This document shows, in pieces, positions 34,595 to 44,307 of a stretch of DNA of 64,000 nucleotides. The first letter of the stretch is position 1. Every line of letters starts with the position of its first letter. The translations under genes were made by a program, and so were the position numbers. The DNA is from Phytophthora colocasiae (Eukaryota > Oomycota > Peronosporomycetes > Peronosporales > Peronosporaceae): NCBI GenBank assembly GCA_018806915.1, contig JAGKQI010000059.1:1364001-1428000 (forward strand), read 5' to 3'. Below the pieces are notes generated by a model. That model saw nothing but the letters and a program-made list of their open reading frames with translations. It was not told where the DNA came from and did not search any database.

Positions 34595-35346
34595 CCGACT
34601 TCCCTTTGTCATGGCATACACCTGATATGACGGGTAGAGACCAGAAATGTGATGTCCCGGCTAAATGGACTTGCACCACGAATGCAGCCTGCACTAGTAT
34701 TTTCAGCAAGGAACAAAGCAATGAAGAAGTTATTGTATTTCTAGTCATGCAGCGTCAAAGCTCGAAGGGCATCGTCAAAATCTTTGTCCGAACTAAATTC
34801 TCCTAGCAGTTCATCTGTCTATTTCGATCGTTTAATGAAACTAATGAAAGCTCTTCTTGCTTAGATAGCGATGTTCTTAGACCCTTTTCGTGCGTCTTCC
34901 GCTTTGCTGTGCTGCCTAACTGGCTGTGAAGTGCCTTAATGTTGCGACACTTTCGATTCCATGCCAAGATTAGCGTTCTACGTGTGATTTTAGACTCTGC
35001 TAGCTTAGGGTAAAATAGAGTGATAGTTCACTTGATGTCCCCAAACTCTTTGAGGTGGTCCAAGACCCGAAATTTCTCTTCGGCGGTGTATGACTCGGTC
35101 TCGTTCGTTGGTTCTTGTCGACCTAGGCCGCCGGGAAGGCGTGGTCGTCCTTTTGGTCATCTCTTCTGTGGTTCCGCCATGCAATCCGCCATGCAAATGA
35201 TAGACTAACTGGGTGGCTGGAAGCTGCTGTATGCGATGACAAAGGATGCACGCGGTTTCTTCCCGTATGCACTTCTTCGGCTGCTGATTGGCCAATCGGG
35301 GGAGGTATGCCTTGACATATCGTATGCCATGACAAAGGGAAGTCGG
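34595..35346. mobile_element. TA-flanked inverted-repeat element (MITE-like), about 750 bp
   Basis: The ends are perfect inverted repeats: CCGACTTCCCTTTGTCATGG at 34595 and its complement ending at 35346 (25 bp each, 27 with the TA). TA dinucleotides flank both (34593-34594, 35347-35348), the target choice of Tc1/mariner elements. A degenerate inner copy of the end (GTATGCGATGACAAAGGATGC) lies near 35229. No transposase lies inside, so it would depend on one elsewhere. Confidence 0.7.
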
Positions 35347-35855
35347 TACACTTCGCGATAAGGAAGTCTCTGAGCAGGAAAAAAAGCCCTCTTTTTTTTC
35401 TTCTAGCGTGTTTGAAGGATGATCTTCGCCAACTCATTCAAGACGAGAATGGAGTGTCACTTTTGGTGGAAAAGGGGAATGCTGGTAGCTCAAGTTTTAC
35501 CCGATTTTGTGCCAAAAGTTGCGTATCGTGGATTTCTATGCTGGATTCAACAGAATTTGACGCGTTCCCAAGCCCACCAGTTCCTGACCGCTCTCAACTG
35601 ATTAACACGCTATCGCACGGTACAGACGACGAGAAGCTGAAGGCAGTTGTGCATTGTTCAAGCATCACTGACGTTTACGGCAGTCAATTCCCAGGTTCTC
35701 TCGAATTTGTGACTCCTCTGGTTGATTTAATCCGGTGGCGTCGATGGCAGGTTGGGCTGGAGGTTCATATGAGCGGCAATTCGATGCATTTTCAGCTAAG
35801 TCCTTGATCCATGTAGCTTTCGGTTGAGCTCTTGAACTTTGAAGTTCTCGAGAGA

Positions 35856-36422
35856 TCAAGTCTTGGTCCTTTCACTCTCCGAAATGGCTTCATTGTCGTA
35901 GTTATCAATTTCCAGGAGTTGATACAGTTTGATAGTTCCCTCATTGATCACTTTCAGTTCCTTCGTTCTTTTCAAATTTTCTGCATAATGAATTTTCAAA
36001 TGTCTGAGAAAAGAACCAACAACGTCCATATATTGTCGGAGGGACTTCTTCCGGGCAGGAAACGCATCGAGCAGGTCGAATAGTCGAGAGCAGAGCCGTC
36101 ACTGGTTGTTTGCGACTCCCTCATTTCGAAACTCAGTTCCCGAATTTTGGATAAGGCCTCGTCGATGGAGCCCACACCAGGGACGACCAGCTCGACAGGA
36201 AGACTCATGTCCACATAGTTATTGTCCAAGGGAGTTGCGATGGTGAATGTATACTGTATATGTATACCATTTTTTTACCAGAATGTATGATATGGCGCAT
36301 ATTCTTGCCACGTGGTTCACTTCCAGATCGGTGAAATAGCAGGTGTTCACGGTGAAACGAGCAACGAGCACACATTCACTGTTTCGATGCTGGCCTCGTT
36401 TATTAGAAACGACCGCAAACAT
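35856..36422 (-). pseudogene. Unknown gene, two frameshifts, coiled-coil-like end
   Basis: Three frame pieces line up: 36422 to about 36270 (MFAVVSNKRGQHRNSE), about 36270 to 36110 (DEALSKIRELSFEMRESQ), and about 36110 to the stop at 35856-35858 (a Lys/Glu-rich helical end). The first break falls on a T7 run at 36270-36276, the second near 36090. With these two one-base changes the product is about 185 residues, with a beta-rich front and a helical back. I do not recognise the family. It may be a real gene broken by homopolymer errors, or a decayed one. Confidence 0.35.
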
Positions 36423-36489
36423 CGCACGAATGTCGCCTGCTCAGCAAAAGAGCTACCCGAATACTCGACGCGCCTTTAGGTAAGACCTC

Positions 36490-36655
36490 GTACTTCTAGG
36501 TATGAACTCGTAGTAAACGATATAATTCGCATATTCTAGTCTCTGAGCGTACTTTTAGGTATGTACGCCTCGTACGTTTTGGTATGAACTCGTACTTTTT
36601 GGTATGAACTCACTCGTACCTTTTGGTATGAACTCGTACTTTTTGGTATGGACTC
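36490..36655. repeat. Minisatellite, unit GTACTTTTTGGTATGAACTC
   Basis: About six to eight imperfect copies of a roughly 20-bp unit ending in GGTATGAACTC, some shortened, lie just downstream of the minus-strand gene at 36751. Confidence 0.8.
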
Positions 36656-36750
36656 GATGGTTAAATGAACACCATAGTAGCGATGAAAAAAAAACGTCGT
36701 AGAATTCAACTGTCTTATGGCCTCACGGTTTCACTACAGCCTCAACTACT

Positions 36751-37714
36751 TCAAGCCGCCAGCTTTGCCTTCAGGTACGATTCCTTACACTGCTGAAAGG
36801 TAGCACATGGCCTAATGCTCTCCAGTTTCGAGATAATCTTCTTCAACTTGGTCACTTGCTCGCCCCGCTCGTCTTCGGCCTTGACCTTCCGAGCTTGAAA
36901 TTCAGCCAGGTGTCGGTCCCTTTCTCTCATGTAGCGCTCCACCTTCTTGCGATAGTCTCGAAAGTTTGCTGTCAGTGTCTCAAAGTCGCTTTCAGTCTGG
37001 GCCTTTGCTTTACGTGCCAAAGCTACGCCGGCGCTCATTGGAATACTCCACATCCGTCATAGCGTCGAGTTCCGCTTGGGGCTTCATGTCGATATCGCCA
37101 TCTCCAAAAGCGTTGAAGGACCTGGCAGTCTTGTCCCAGTGCGCCATCACTTCCTCAATGCGCGCTCCAAACCTGTTCTTCTGTCCGCGCAGTTTGTCCG
37201 GATGGAGAACGAAGATTGCTGCCCGGTAAAGCTCTTTCGGTGTGGTCATGATAGGACCGTCGTTGTACTTTGCCTTGCAACATGCCTTCAGCTCTCCAAG
37301 AAAGTGGGCAAAAAGCTCTGGGTCCAAGCCGACACCATAGAGCAAATTTCGCTTCGAGAAAGCTGTCCAAGCCGTACACTCCAGTTCTTTCACCTCGACT
37401 TGCTGAGCTTCGAGTTCAGCGAGCTGCTTCCGAGCCACTAAACGTTACATGGATTAAACAATACAATATTTTGCAAATATTTACAGTTATATACCTTCGA
37501 GGCGTCGGAATTGGTCGAACATGCGCTTTTCCTGCCGCTTTTGGAGGACCTTCACCTTATTACGGGCGTATGAGTCCCGGTTTATCGTCTTTCGCGGCTT
37601 CGCCGGCTTCTTCTTGCCACACACCTTGCGGTGCTTGGCCATGTTCGACTTGGACACGAGCTTGGAGCATGTGGGGCACTCGCCCTTCGCCGGGGTGGTG
37701 TCACTACTCTCCAT
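36751..37714 (-). pseudogene. Zinc-finger / J-domain-like protein, one frameshift
   Basis: Exon 1 (37495-37714) starts MESSDTTPAKGECPTC and has a C2HC-type finger (CPTC..HRKVC, residues about 13-32) and a Lys/Arg-rich stretch. A 57-bp GT..AG intron (37438-37494) leads to exon 2. Exon 2 holds a Glu/Gln helix and then a J-domain-like core: LYRAAIFVLHPDKLRG with the HPD triad, followed by a helix like helix III. Near 37040 a one-base shift is needed to continue into a Lys/Glu-rich coiled coil ending at 36751. The corrected length is about 310 residues. J domains stimulate Hsp70 ATPase; with a nucleic-acid-type finger, an RNA- or ribosome-linked co-chaperone is possible, but that is inference. 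The zinc-finger style resembles that of the gene at 40600-44039. Confidence 0.5.
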
Positions 37715-37951
37715 TGTCCGACCAATTTCTACGACTTATAAATTTGGAGCGTCTGGTTGGTCAATACTGATTTTTGTTGTGGTCGCATATGATTGGCTAA
37801 TAAAAATGTTGTTTGGGTGTTATTTGGTGTTGTTTCAGGGAAAGAAGTTGATTTTACTGGTTATTCCTGGTTGCTACTACTTGGCTTGGCTATTGAATTC
37901 TGAAGGGTCTGATTGTGATTGTGATTGTTGATTGTTTGAATGGGATATTGA

Positions 37952-39947
37952 CAGAGGGCGACAGCATCGAGGACGGTTTTTTGGCCCCACACAAAAATTG
38001 CACCCAACGATTTCTCGTGGCGTGTTGATTCGATTGGTGGTACTCTCGTTAAATATCTTCCAGGCGTCTACGTGGAAACTTCGAGTTAAGTTGACACCTA
38101 TATAAGAGTTCACTACTCTTTATTAGGAGTAAAAAATATACTATTTCGGTTTACGTAAGCCAATCACGTTGCTAGAAATGTTGTTAATCAGATGCACTAT
38201 CATCTTCGGACGTTTGTTTATCGCAGGCATCCATAGCCTCGAGATGATTCTTAAGCTTGACCAACTGCCTGTTTGCACTATCAATACAACCCTGCACAGT
38301 CGAAGGTGCTAGGTTGGCGAAGGCTCGCTCTAGGCGTAGCCGAATGTCAGCAAACGTTGTGGTGGTGGTGTATTGGCGGCCGACTTCTCCCTTTACGATA
38401 GCCCAAACAATTTCGATAGGCTGAAGATCTGAATGATATGGAGGGGTGAAAACCACATCATGACCTTTTGCTCGTGCCATGCTAGCTACCACAGGAACGA
38501 CTTGTGCTTGATGTAGCTAGACAGAATTTCCCACAAAATTGGCTTTGTTGCATTTTCAGGGACTTCCAGATCATATTCTCGCATTGAATCCAGCATTTTT
38601 ACCCGCGCAATGCCTGACTTAGGTGTCGATTTAGGCAGCACTTTGTGGTATTTGGCATTGTCCATCACGATAACACAGTTTTTGAGCACCATAGTATCTA
38701 ACACACTTAGCAATTTTTCCATCCACTCGACGAAATAATCGTGACAAAACATTCCATGGTAGTCTTTTGTCTGTTTTCCTCCCTCAAAAATGGCCACCGT
38801 ATCTGACAGCAGCTGAGCCGATTGTCCGGAGGTACGATCGTTATCATCTACTGAGCGATCTTTGTCCAAAATTGCAGCTATAAAGCAAAGCCTCCTGCCT
38901 TTATGCTTAGCTTTGACACTTCTCGTATCCGTCGGATCAAATAGCGAGTCGTTGTGGCGTGCATAGTGCTGGTATGTAACTCTCATCAAGATACACGGTA
39001 CGCCGCGATGAACGTTCACTGTTGGTCATTTGCTGAATGTATTCTGCCCTCGCCAAGTTATTAGCAGCAGACAGCTTCAATCCTTTTCCTTTATGAGCAC
39101 CTCTATCATAACCTTGCCCCTTCAGAAAGCGTTGCACGGTTCGTAAAGCTGATTTTGAGGCGTCTGCATCGTTCATGTCAATCACTAAATACTCCATTTC
39201 AACTAACAAATGCATCACATCTTTAGCTGTCGTTCTAGTCCGGGTCTCACAGCGACCACGAATAAAGTCACGCACAGATGCTTGCATTGCCAACGATCGC
39301 GGAAGTCGTGTCATTTTATCCTCTCGGTTTGCCGGAAGGGCAGCAGCAACAACGTATCCGTCAGCACAATACGCAGACCAAACATGTCCGACTGTTTTGT
39401 TTGAGCGGTTGAGTAATCGAGCGATATTGTTGGTCACTCCTTCGTTTTTTGGCTGCACTTCCCTACGGAAATTGGCCTGCAATGCGAGTATGTCGAGCTT
39501 TTCTCCTATGGTAAGAGCCCCACTGCAGTTATCTTTCACATACTCGATCGCTCTCTCTGCGTCAGCTTGGCCTCGACGAGGTTTCTTGCTGCGGCGCTTG
39601 GACGCCATATCTGAATGTGAATTCTGCAGTGGTATTGCTATTTTTGACTCCGATTTGCGGCGGGGATAAAACAGTCACCTGTACAACATAATAAATTGAA
39701 TGGTATATAATGTCAACATATATGTATTCACACGGTTCAAATATCCTGTTGTCAGTGGCTAAAATGGCGTTAGGGTTGCGATACAAAATAACATCGCATC
39801 TAGTATGCAAGGTCTGAGGAGATAAAGCAGCTGGCTTACAGCATACAGTGTCAGTTGCAACAGCTTGGGAGCTTTCAAATTTCGTAGAAATCGACGTAGT
39901 ATTGACGAAGTAACACCAAAAACCGTCCTCGATGCTGTCGCCCTCTG
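37952..39947 (-). mobile_element. Tc1/IS630-like DNA transposon, about 2.0 kb
   Basis: The terminal inverted repeats are about 30 bp: CAGAGGGCGACAGCATCGAG at 37952 and its exact complement ending at 39947, each continuing into GACGGTTTTT. Between them is one transposase gene on the minus strand with about 230-340 bp of flank on each side. It interrupts a dispersed repeat whose empty copies are elsewhere in the window. The flanking bases (...ATTGA / TGAATG...) do not show a clean TA duplication. Confidence 0.85.
38184..39608 (-). pseudogene. Tc1/IS630-type DDE transposase, two frameshifts
   Basis: The start at 39608 has a Lys/Arg-rich N-terminus (MASKRRSKKPRRGQ). A helical DNA-binding part follows, then the catalytic core: YLDESY (first Asp), VIVMDNAKYH (second Asp) and PYHSDLQPIEIVW (Glu). 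The DNAKYH...SDLQPIE pair is typical of the DDE_3 group. The second Asp and the Glu are about 80 residues apart, much more than in classical mariner, because of an insert (about 38530-38640). One-base losses break it near 38970 and at T2 38508-38509. Corrected length is about 475 residues. All three catalytic residues survive, so it is young or only apparently broken. Confidence 0.8.
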
Positions 39948-40579
39948 TGAATGCTAATCATCTGGAAAGTAAGTAATCGAACGCCTGCCAAGTGCGTAGC
40001 TTTGTGGTGCGTTGTAGGGCCTCCTGGTTGTCCACTAGACCTCCAAAACAGATATCGATCACTACCGCAAAAGCTGCTTCTATGTCGAGGTCTCAAGTGC
40101 GACATGGCCAGGTACTCAACTTTTGGCCGGTAGCTAGCCAATATTGTAGCATGGGCCTTACTGTCTACTGTGTAATCAACTAGTTTGGCAGTCTTTCAGC
40201 AGGCAGCTCGGCTTTTTCATGTGTCTCTATAGCTAATTGTTGACAATCTCATCTCGCAAAGAATACTCATGCCTCGCACCGCTACAAGCAGCCGCTCCGC
40301 TTCCTGAAGAAACGCAGATGAGCACAGAGTACTGACTTTTAGTGATTTCCTGTGAAGCAATTGTTTTAAATACCGTTCTTCTGCTTAGTTCACGACCCAC
40401 ACACGCAGCACCTCAAGTTCCTCGCGTTTTGTGGCCGGTACCATCAAAGCAAAGATCCCGCAAGCGTGAATGCTATCTTTCAAGCACAATAGGACGGACT
40501 TGGAGTGGCAGGCCCAAAACTGCAGCAGTTGACAAACCATAGAAATGATCAGATTCTAAACTCGAGGACTACTGGTCAA

Positions 40580-40625
40580 CGCACCACAAAGCTACGCACT
40601 TGGCAGGCGTTCGAGTCCCTCCGGG
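40580..40625 (-). repeat. Dispersed repeat copy, short fragment
   Basis: GGTCAACGCACCACAAAGCT..GCGTTCGAG here is the complement of the 39965-40015 block of the dispersed repeat (CGAACGCCTGCCAAGTGCGT). It overlaps the likely start of the repeat-array gene. Confidence 0.6.
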
Positions 40626-43600
40626 GGAGCAAAGTACGTTGTCAAAACGCGTTCAGTACGCAATCAAAAATCCAGTTGGGCCCAAATCAAAATCGCACGC
40701 CGCTGCTCCGCCTAGTTTAAAAGGCGCCCGGCGACACCCCCCCCCCTCCTCCCCCAACACACAAAGCAGCACGCCAGCCCGACCCAAGCGGTTCGTGCAC
40801 TACGTTAACCCCCCTCTGTACGTGCAGCCCGTGGAGCCCAAGCCCCCGTGAAGCCCAAGCAGTCCGTCGAGCAGTCCGTGGAGACAAAGCCGCCCGTGGA
40901 GACCAAGCAGTCCGTGAAGCCCAAGCAGTTCGTGGAGCCGGAGTTCTTTGTGGAGCCCAAGCTGTTCGTGGAGCTCAAGAAGTGCGTGAAGCCTGAGCAG
41001 TACGTGGAGCCCAAGCAGTCCGTGGAGACAAAGCCACCCGTGGAGACCAAGCAGTCCGTGGAGCCGGAGTACATTGTGAAGCTCAAGCAGTTCGTGGAGC
41101 TCAAGCAGTGCGTGGAGCCCAAGCAGTCCGTGGAGCCGGAGTTCTTTGTGGAGCCCAAGCTGTTCGTGGAGCCGGAGTACATTGTGGAGCTCAAGCAGTT
41201 CGTGGATACCAAGCAGTGCGTGGAGCCCAAGCAGTCCGTGGAGCCGGAGTTCTTTGTGGAGCCCAAGCTGTTCGTGGAGCTCAAGAAGTGCGTGAAGCCT
41301 GAGCAGTACGTGGAGCCCAAGCAGTCCGTGGAGACAAAGCCACCCGTGGAGACCAAGCAGTCCGTGGAGCCGGAGTACATTGTGAAGCTCAAGCAGTTCG
41401 TGGAGCTCAAGCAGTGCGTGGAGCCCAAGCAGTCCGTGGAGCCGGAGTTCTTTGTGGAGCCCAAGCTGTTCGTGGAGCCGGAGTACATTGTGGAGCTCAA
41501 GCAGTTCGTGGATACCAAGCAGTGCGTGGAGCCCAAGCAGTCCGTGGAGCCGGAGTTCTTTGTGGAGCCCAAGCTGTTCGTGGAGCTCAAGAAGTGCGTG
41601 AAGCCTGAGCAGTACGTGGAGCCCAAGCAGTCCGTGGAGACAAAGCCACCCGTGGAGACCAAGCAGTCCGTGGAGCCGGAGTACATTGTGAAGCTCAAGC
41701 AGTTCGTGGAGCTCAAGCAGTGCGTGGAGCCCAAGCAGTCCGTGGAGCCGGAGTTCTTTGTGGAGCCCAAGCTGTTCGTGGAGCCGGAGTACATTGTGAA
41801 GCTCAAGCAGTTCGTGGATACCAAGCAGTGCGTGGAGCCCAAGCAGTCCGTGGAGCCGGAGTTCTTTGTGGAGCCCAAGCTGTTCGTGGAGCTCAAGAAG
41901 TGCGTGGAACCTGAGTAGTACGTGGAGCCCAAGCAGTCCGTGGAGACAAAGCCACCCGTGAAGACCAAGCAGTCCGTGGAGCCGGAGTACATTGTGGAGC
42001 TCAAGCAGTTCGTGGAGCTCAAGCAGTGCGTGGAGCCCAAGCAGTCCGTGGATCCGGAGTTCTTTGTGGAGCCCAAGCTGTTCGTGGAGCCGGAGTACAT
42101 TGTGGAGCTCAAGCAGTTCGTGGAGCTCAAGCAGTGCGTGGAGCCCAAGCAGTCCGTGGAGCCGGAGTTCTTTGTGGAGCCCAAGCTGTTCGTGGAGCTG
42201 GAGTACATTGTGGAGCTCAAGCAGTTCGTGGAGCTCAAGCAGTGCGTGGAGCCGGAGTTCTTTGTGGAGCCCAAGCTGTTCGTGGAGCTCAAGAAGTGCG
42301 TGAAGCCTGAGCAGTACGTGGAGCCCAAGCAGTCCGTGGAGACAAAGCCACCCGTGGAGACCAAGCAGTCCGTGGAGCCGGAGTACATTGTGAAGCTCAA
42401 GCAGTTCGTGGAGCTCAAGCAGTGCGTGGAGCCCAAGCAGTCCGTGGAGCCGGAGTTCTTTGTGGAGCCCAAGCTGTTCGTGGAGCTCAAGAAGTGCGTG
42501 AAGCCTGAGCAGTACGTGGAGCCCAAGCAGTCCGTGGAGACAAAGCCACCCGTGGAGACCAAGCAGTCCGTGGAGCCGGAGTACATTGTGAAGCTCAAGC
42601 AGTTCGTGGAGCTCAAGCAGTGCGTGGAGCCCAAGCAGTCCGTGGAGCCGGAGTTCTTTGTGGAGCCCAAGCTGTCCGTGGAGCCGGAGTTCTTTGTGGA
42701 GCCCAAGCTGTTCGTGGAGCTCAAGAAGTGCGTGAAGCCTGAGCAGTACGTGGAGCCCAAGCAGTCCGTGGAGACAAAGCCACCCGTGGAGACCAAGCAG
42801 TCCGTGGAGCCGGAGTAGTCCGTGGAGCCGGAGTAGTCCGTAGATCCCAAGCAGTCCGAAGAGCAGGAGCAGTCCGTGGAGGCGCGTGGAGAAAAAGCAG
42901 TCCGTGGAGCCCAAGCAGTTCGAGGAGTTCAAAAGCTCTATGGAGCCGGCCCTGAGGGACCTCTTCTGGAACGAAGGCTACCTGATCGGTAGCCTGCGAC
43001 CACCCCGCAGTGTAATCCTTTCAGCTAAAAGTGAAGCAACGTCCCTTGACTTCCTTCCTATTTTCGGTGAGGTCTACGAAGAGGAACGCGACCCGTTCCG
43101 TCTTCAGGCGAGCATCCCAACGTTGACGCCATCAATAAAAACAATCTTCAAGAGAATCAAGTATATTGTTCAGTCGTCCGAGAAGCTTTGGTACACCAAG
43201 AGAGTATTGTGGACAGCGCTGAAGTCACTTCCAGGGGGGGCAAGGCAGGGAGTACACAAGGATTTCCCTTCCTTTGAAACTAACAAGGAGATCCTGGAGA
43301 CCAACACTGTGCAAGCGTCTGTAGTTGGGCGCTGACTAAAATGACGTATTTCTACGTCTACCCCGGCAGCTTCGGCACGCAAGTCGAGAGCGATAAGTGC
43401 ACCCAAGTGCAGCTAGAGCCCGGGGATTTCCTTCTTTTTCGTGGAGATTTAGTGCATGCTGGAGCCGAATATGAAGAAGAAAATATTCGGCTGCACTGTT
43501 ACGTACGCGTTCGAGGGATCAAGCAAAAACCTGACGCTACGGAGGCTGTTGTATTCACCTATATGTTCCAGGACTGCGAACTGAAGTGCACGTCGAAGCG

Positions 43601-44039
43601 CCATCTCAGCAACCACCGTAGGTATTGCTCCAAGAATCCGGACAAAGCCAAGGCTAAATCTAAACGTCAGGAAGCCGACAGTCGTGGTGGCCGGTGCGTT
43701 CCTTGTAACCGAAAATTAAAAAAGCGAAGCGCGTTGTACCAGCACAATCACCGGCGTCATCCCAAGCGTCCCAAGTTTTGTGCTCGATCTAGCCAGGCTA
43801 CGAAGGATGGAGCTGTAAGTCTGGATGGGGCTGTTGTCGAAGAACACGAGGAAGAACGTGCTGAGAGTGAGTTCAGCGATGAAGAGATTCAGGAAGAGAG
43901 CGAGGAGAGTGAGGAAAGCGAGGAGGAGAGCGAGGAGAGTGAAGCAAGCGAGGAAGAAAGCGAGAAGAGTGAGGCAAGCGAAGAGGAGACCGAGGAGACC
44001 GAGGAGAGCGGGGAGGAGAGCGAAGAAGACAGCGACTAA
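40600..44039 (+). pseudogene. Repeat-array protein with 2OG-Fe(II) oxygenase-like domain and acidic tail
   Basis: A frame from about 40600 runs through a Pro-rich leader into a long array of six-residue units (VEPKQS, VEPEFF, VEPKLF, VELKQC, VETKPP). An oxygenase-like domain follows (about 42930-43560): VHKDF as the iron HxD, LEPGDFLLFRGDLVHAG with the distal His, and the IRLHCYV Arg that holds 2-oxoglutarate. Two Cys/His clusters (CELKC..HRRYC; CVPCNRK..HNHRRH) and a Ser/Glu repeat tail end at 44037-44039. Breaks: C5 at 40843-40847, TAG at 41916, TAG near 42817 and 42835, a shift near 42885, and G3 at 43327-43329. Enzyme residues are kept, so a working allele may exist. Hydroxylation of protein or nucleic acid is possible; the substrate is unknown. 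Confidence 0.55.
40831..42923 (+). repeat. 18-bp coding minisatellite with 306-bp higher-order unit
   Basis: Roughly 115 units of GTGGAGCCCAAGCAGTCC and variants lie end to end. Units vary at the third to sixth residues (KQS, EFF, KLF, EYI, KKC, KPP). Between about 41100 and 41920 the unit order repeats with a period of 306 bp (17 units), with nearly identical blocks starting near 41108, 41414 and 41720. That is the mark of unequal exchange of multi-unit blocks. Confidence 0.95.
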
Positions 44040-44096
44040 GAGTAAGCTTTCTGGCCAATAAATGTTTTCATTTCGTAAGGAATTAGCCTAATTGTA

Positions 44097-44205
44097 AAAA
44101 TGTCAGCGATCCAAGTTGTCAGACATATGTCAGCGATCCAAGTTGTCAGACATATGTCAGCGATCCAAATGGTCAGTTTGTCAGCGATCCAAGTTGTCAG
44201 ATTGC
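44097..44205. repeat. Short tandem repeat, TGTCAGCGATCCAAGTTGTC
   Basis: Four copies of a TGTCAGCGATCCAAGTTGTCAG-type unit with period about 27 bp, the third and fourth altered. It lies between the array gene and the Mutator-like remnant and could be the subterminal repeat of the latter. A related CTGTCAGCGATC also occurs at 62860. Confidence 0.75.
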
Positions 44206-44307
44206 TTTACAACTTCTTTTTGCATAGATCTGGTTGTACTACAAAGAACTGAAAGAGAGTAGTCGTCACAGAACGAGTAAAGTGGCTCAAAATCTAATCA
44301 TTATGCT

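Larger units (their letters stand above)
37846..40035 (+). repeat. Dispersed repeat copy A, split by a transposon
   Basis: The flanks 37846-37951 and 39948-40035 are the two halves of a repeat found whole at 50470-50670 and, inverted, at 46255-46440: AAGTTGATT..ACTGGTTATTCCT..GGCTTGGCTATTGAATTCTGAAGG...GGGATATTGA, then GAATGCTAATCATCTGGAAAGTAAGT...GGCCTCCTGG. The Tc1-like element sits exactly between them. Confidence 0.75.

Noticed and set aside
40831..42923. Array considered as CRISPR
   Set aside because: Units are contiguous 18-mers without unique spacers, and the organism is a eukaryote.
40800..42932. Minus-strand frames of about 700 codons (LHGLLGLH and GSTDCLGST repeats)
   Set aside because: They are shadows of the 18-bp array. 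The plus frame continues into a recognisable oxygenase-like domain; the minus frames end in nothing recognisable.
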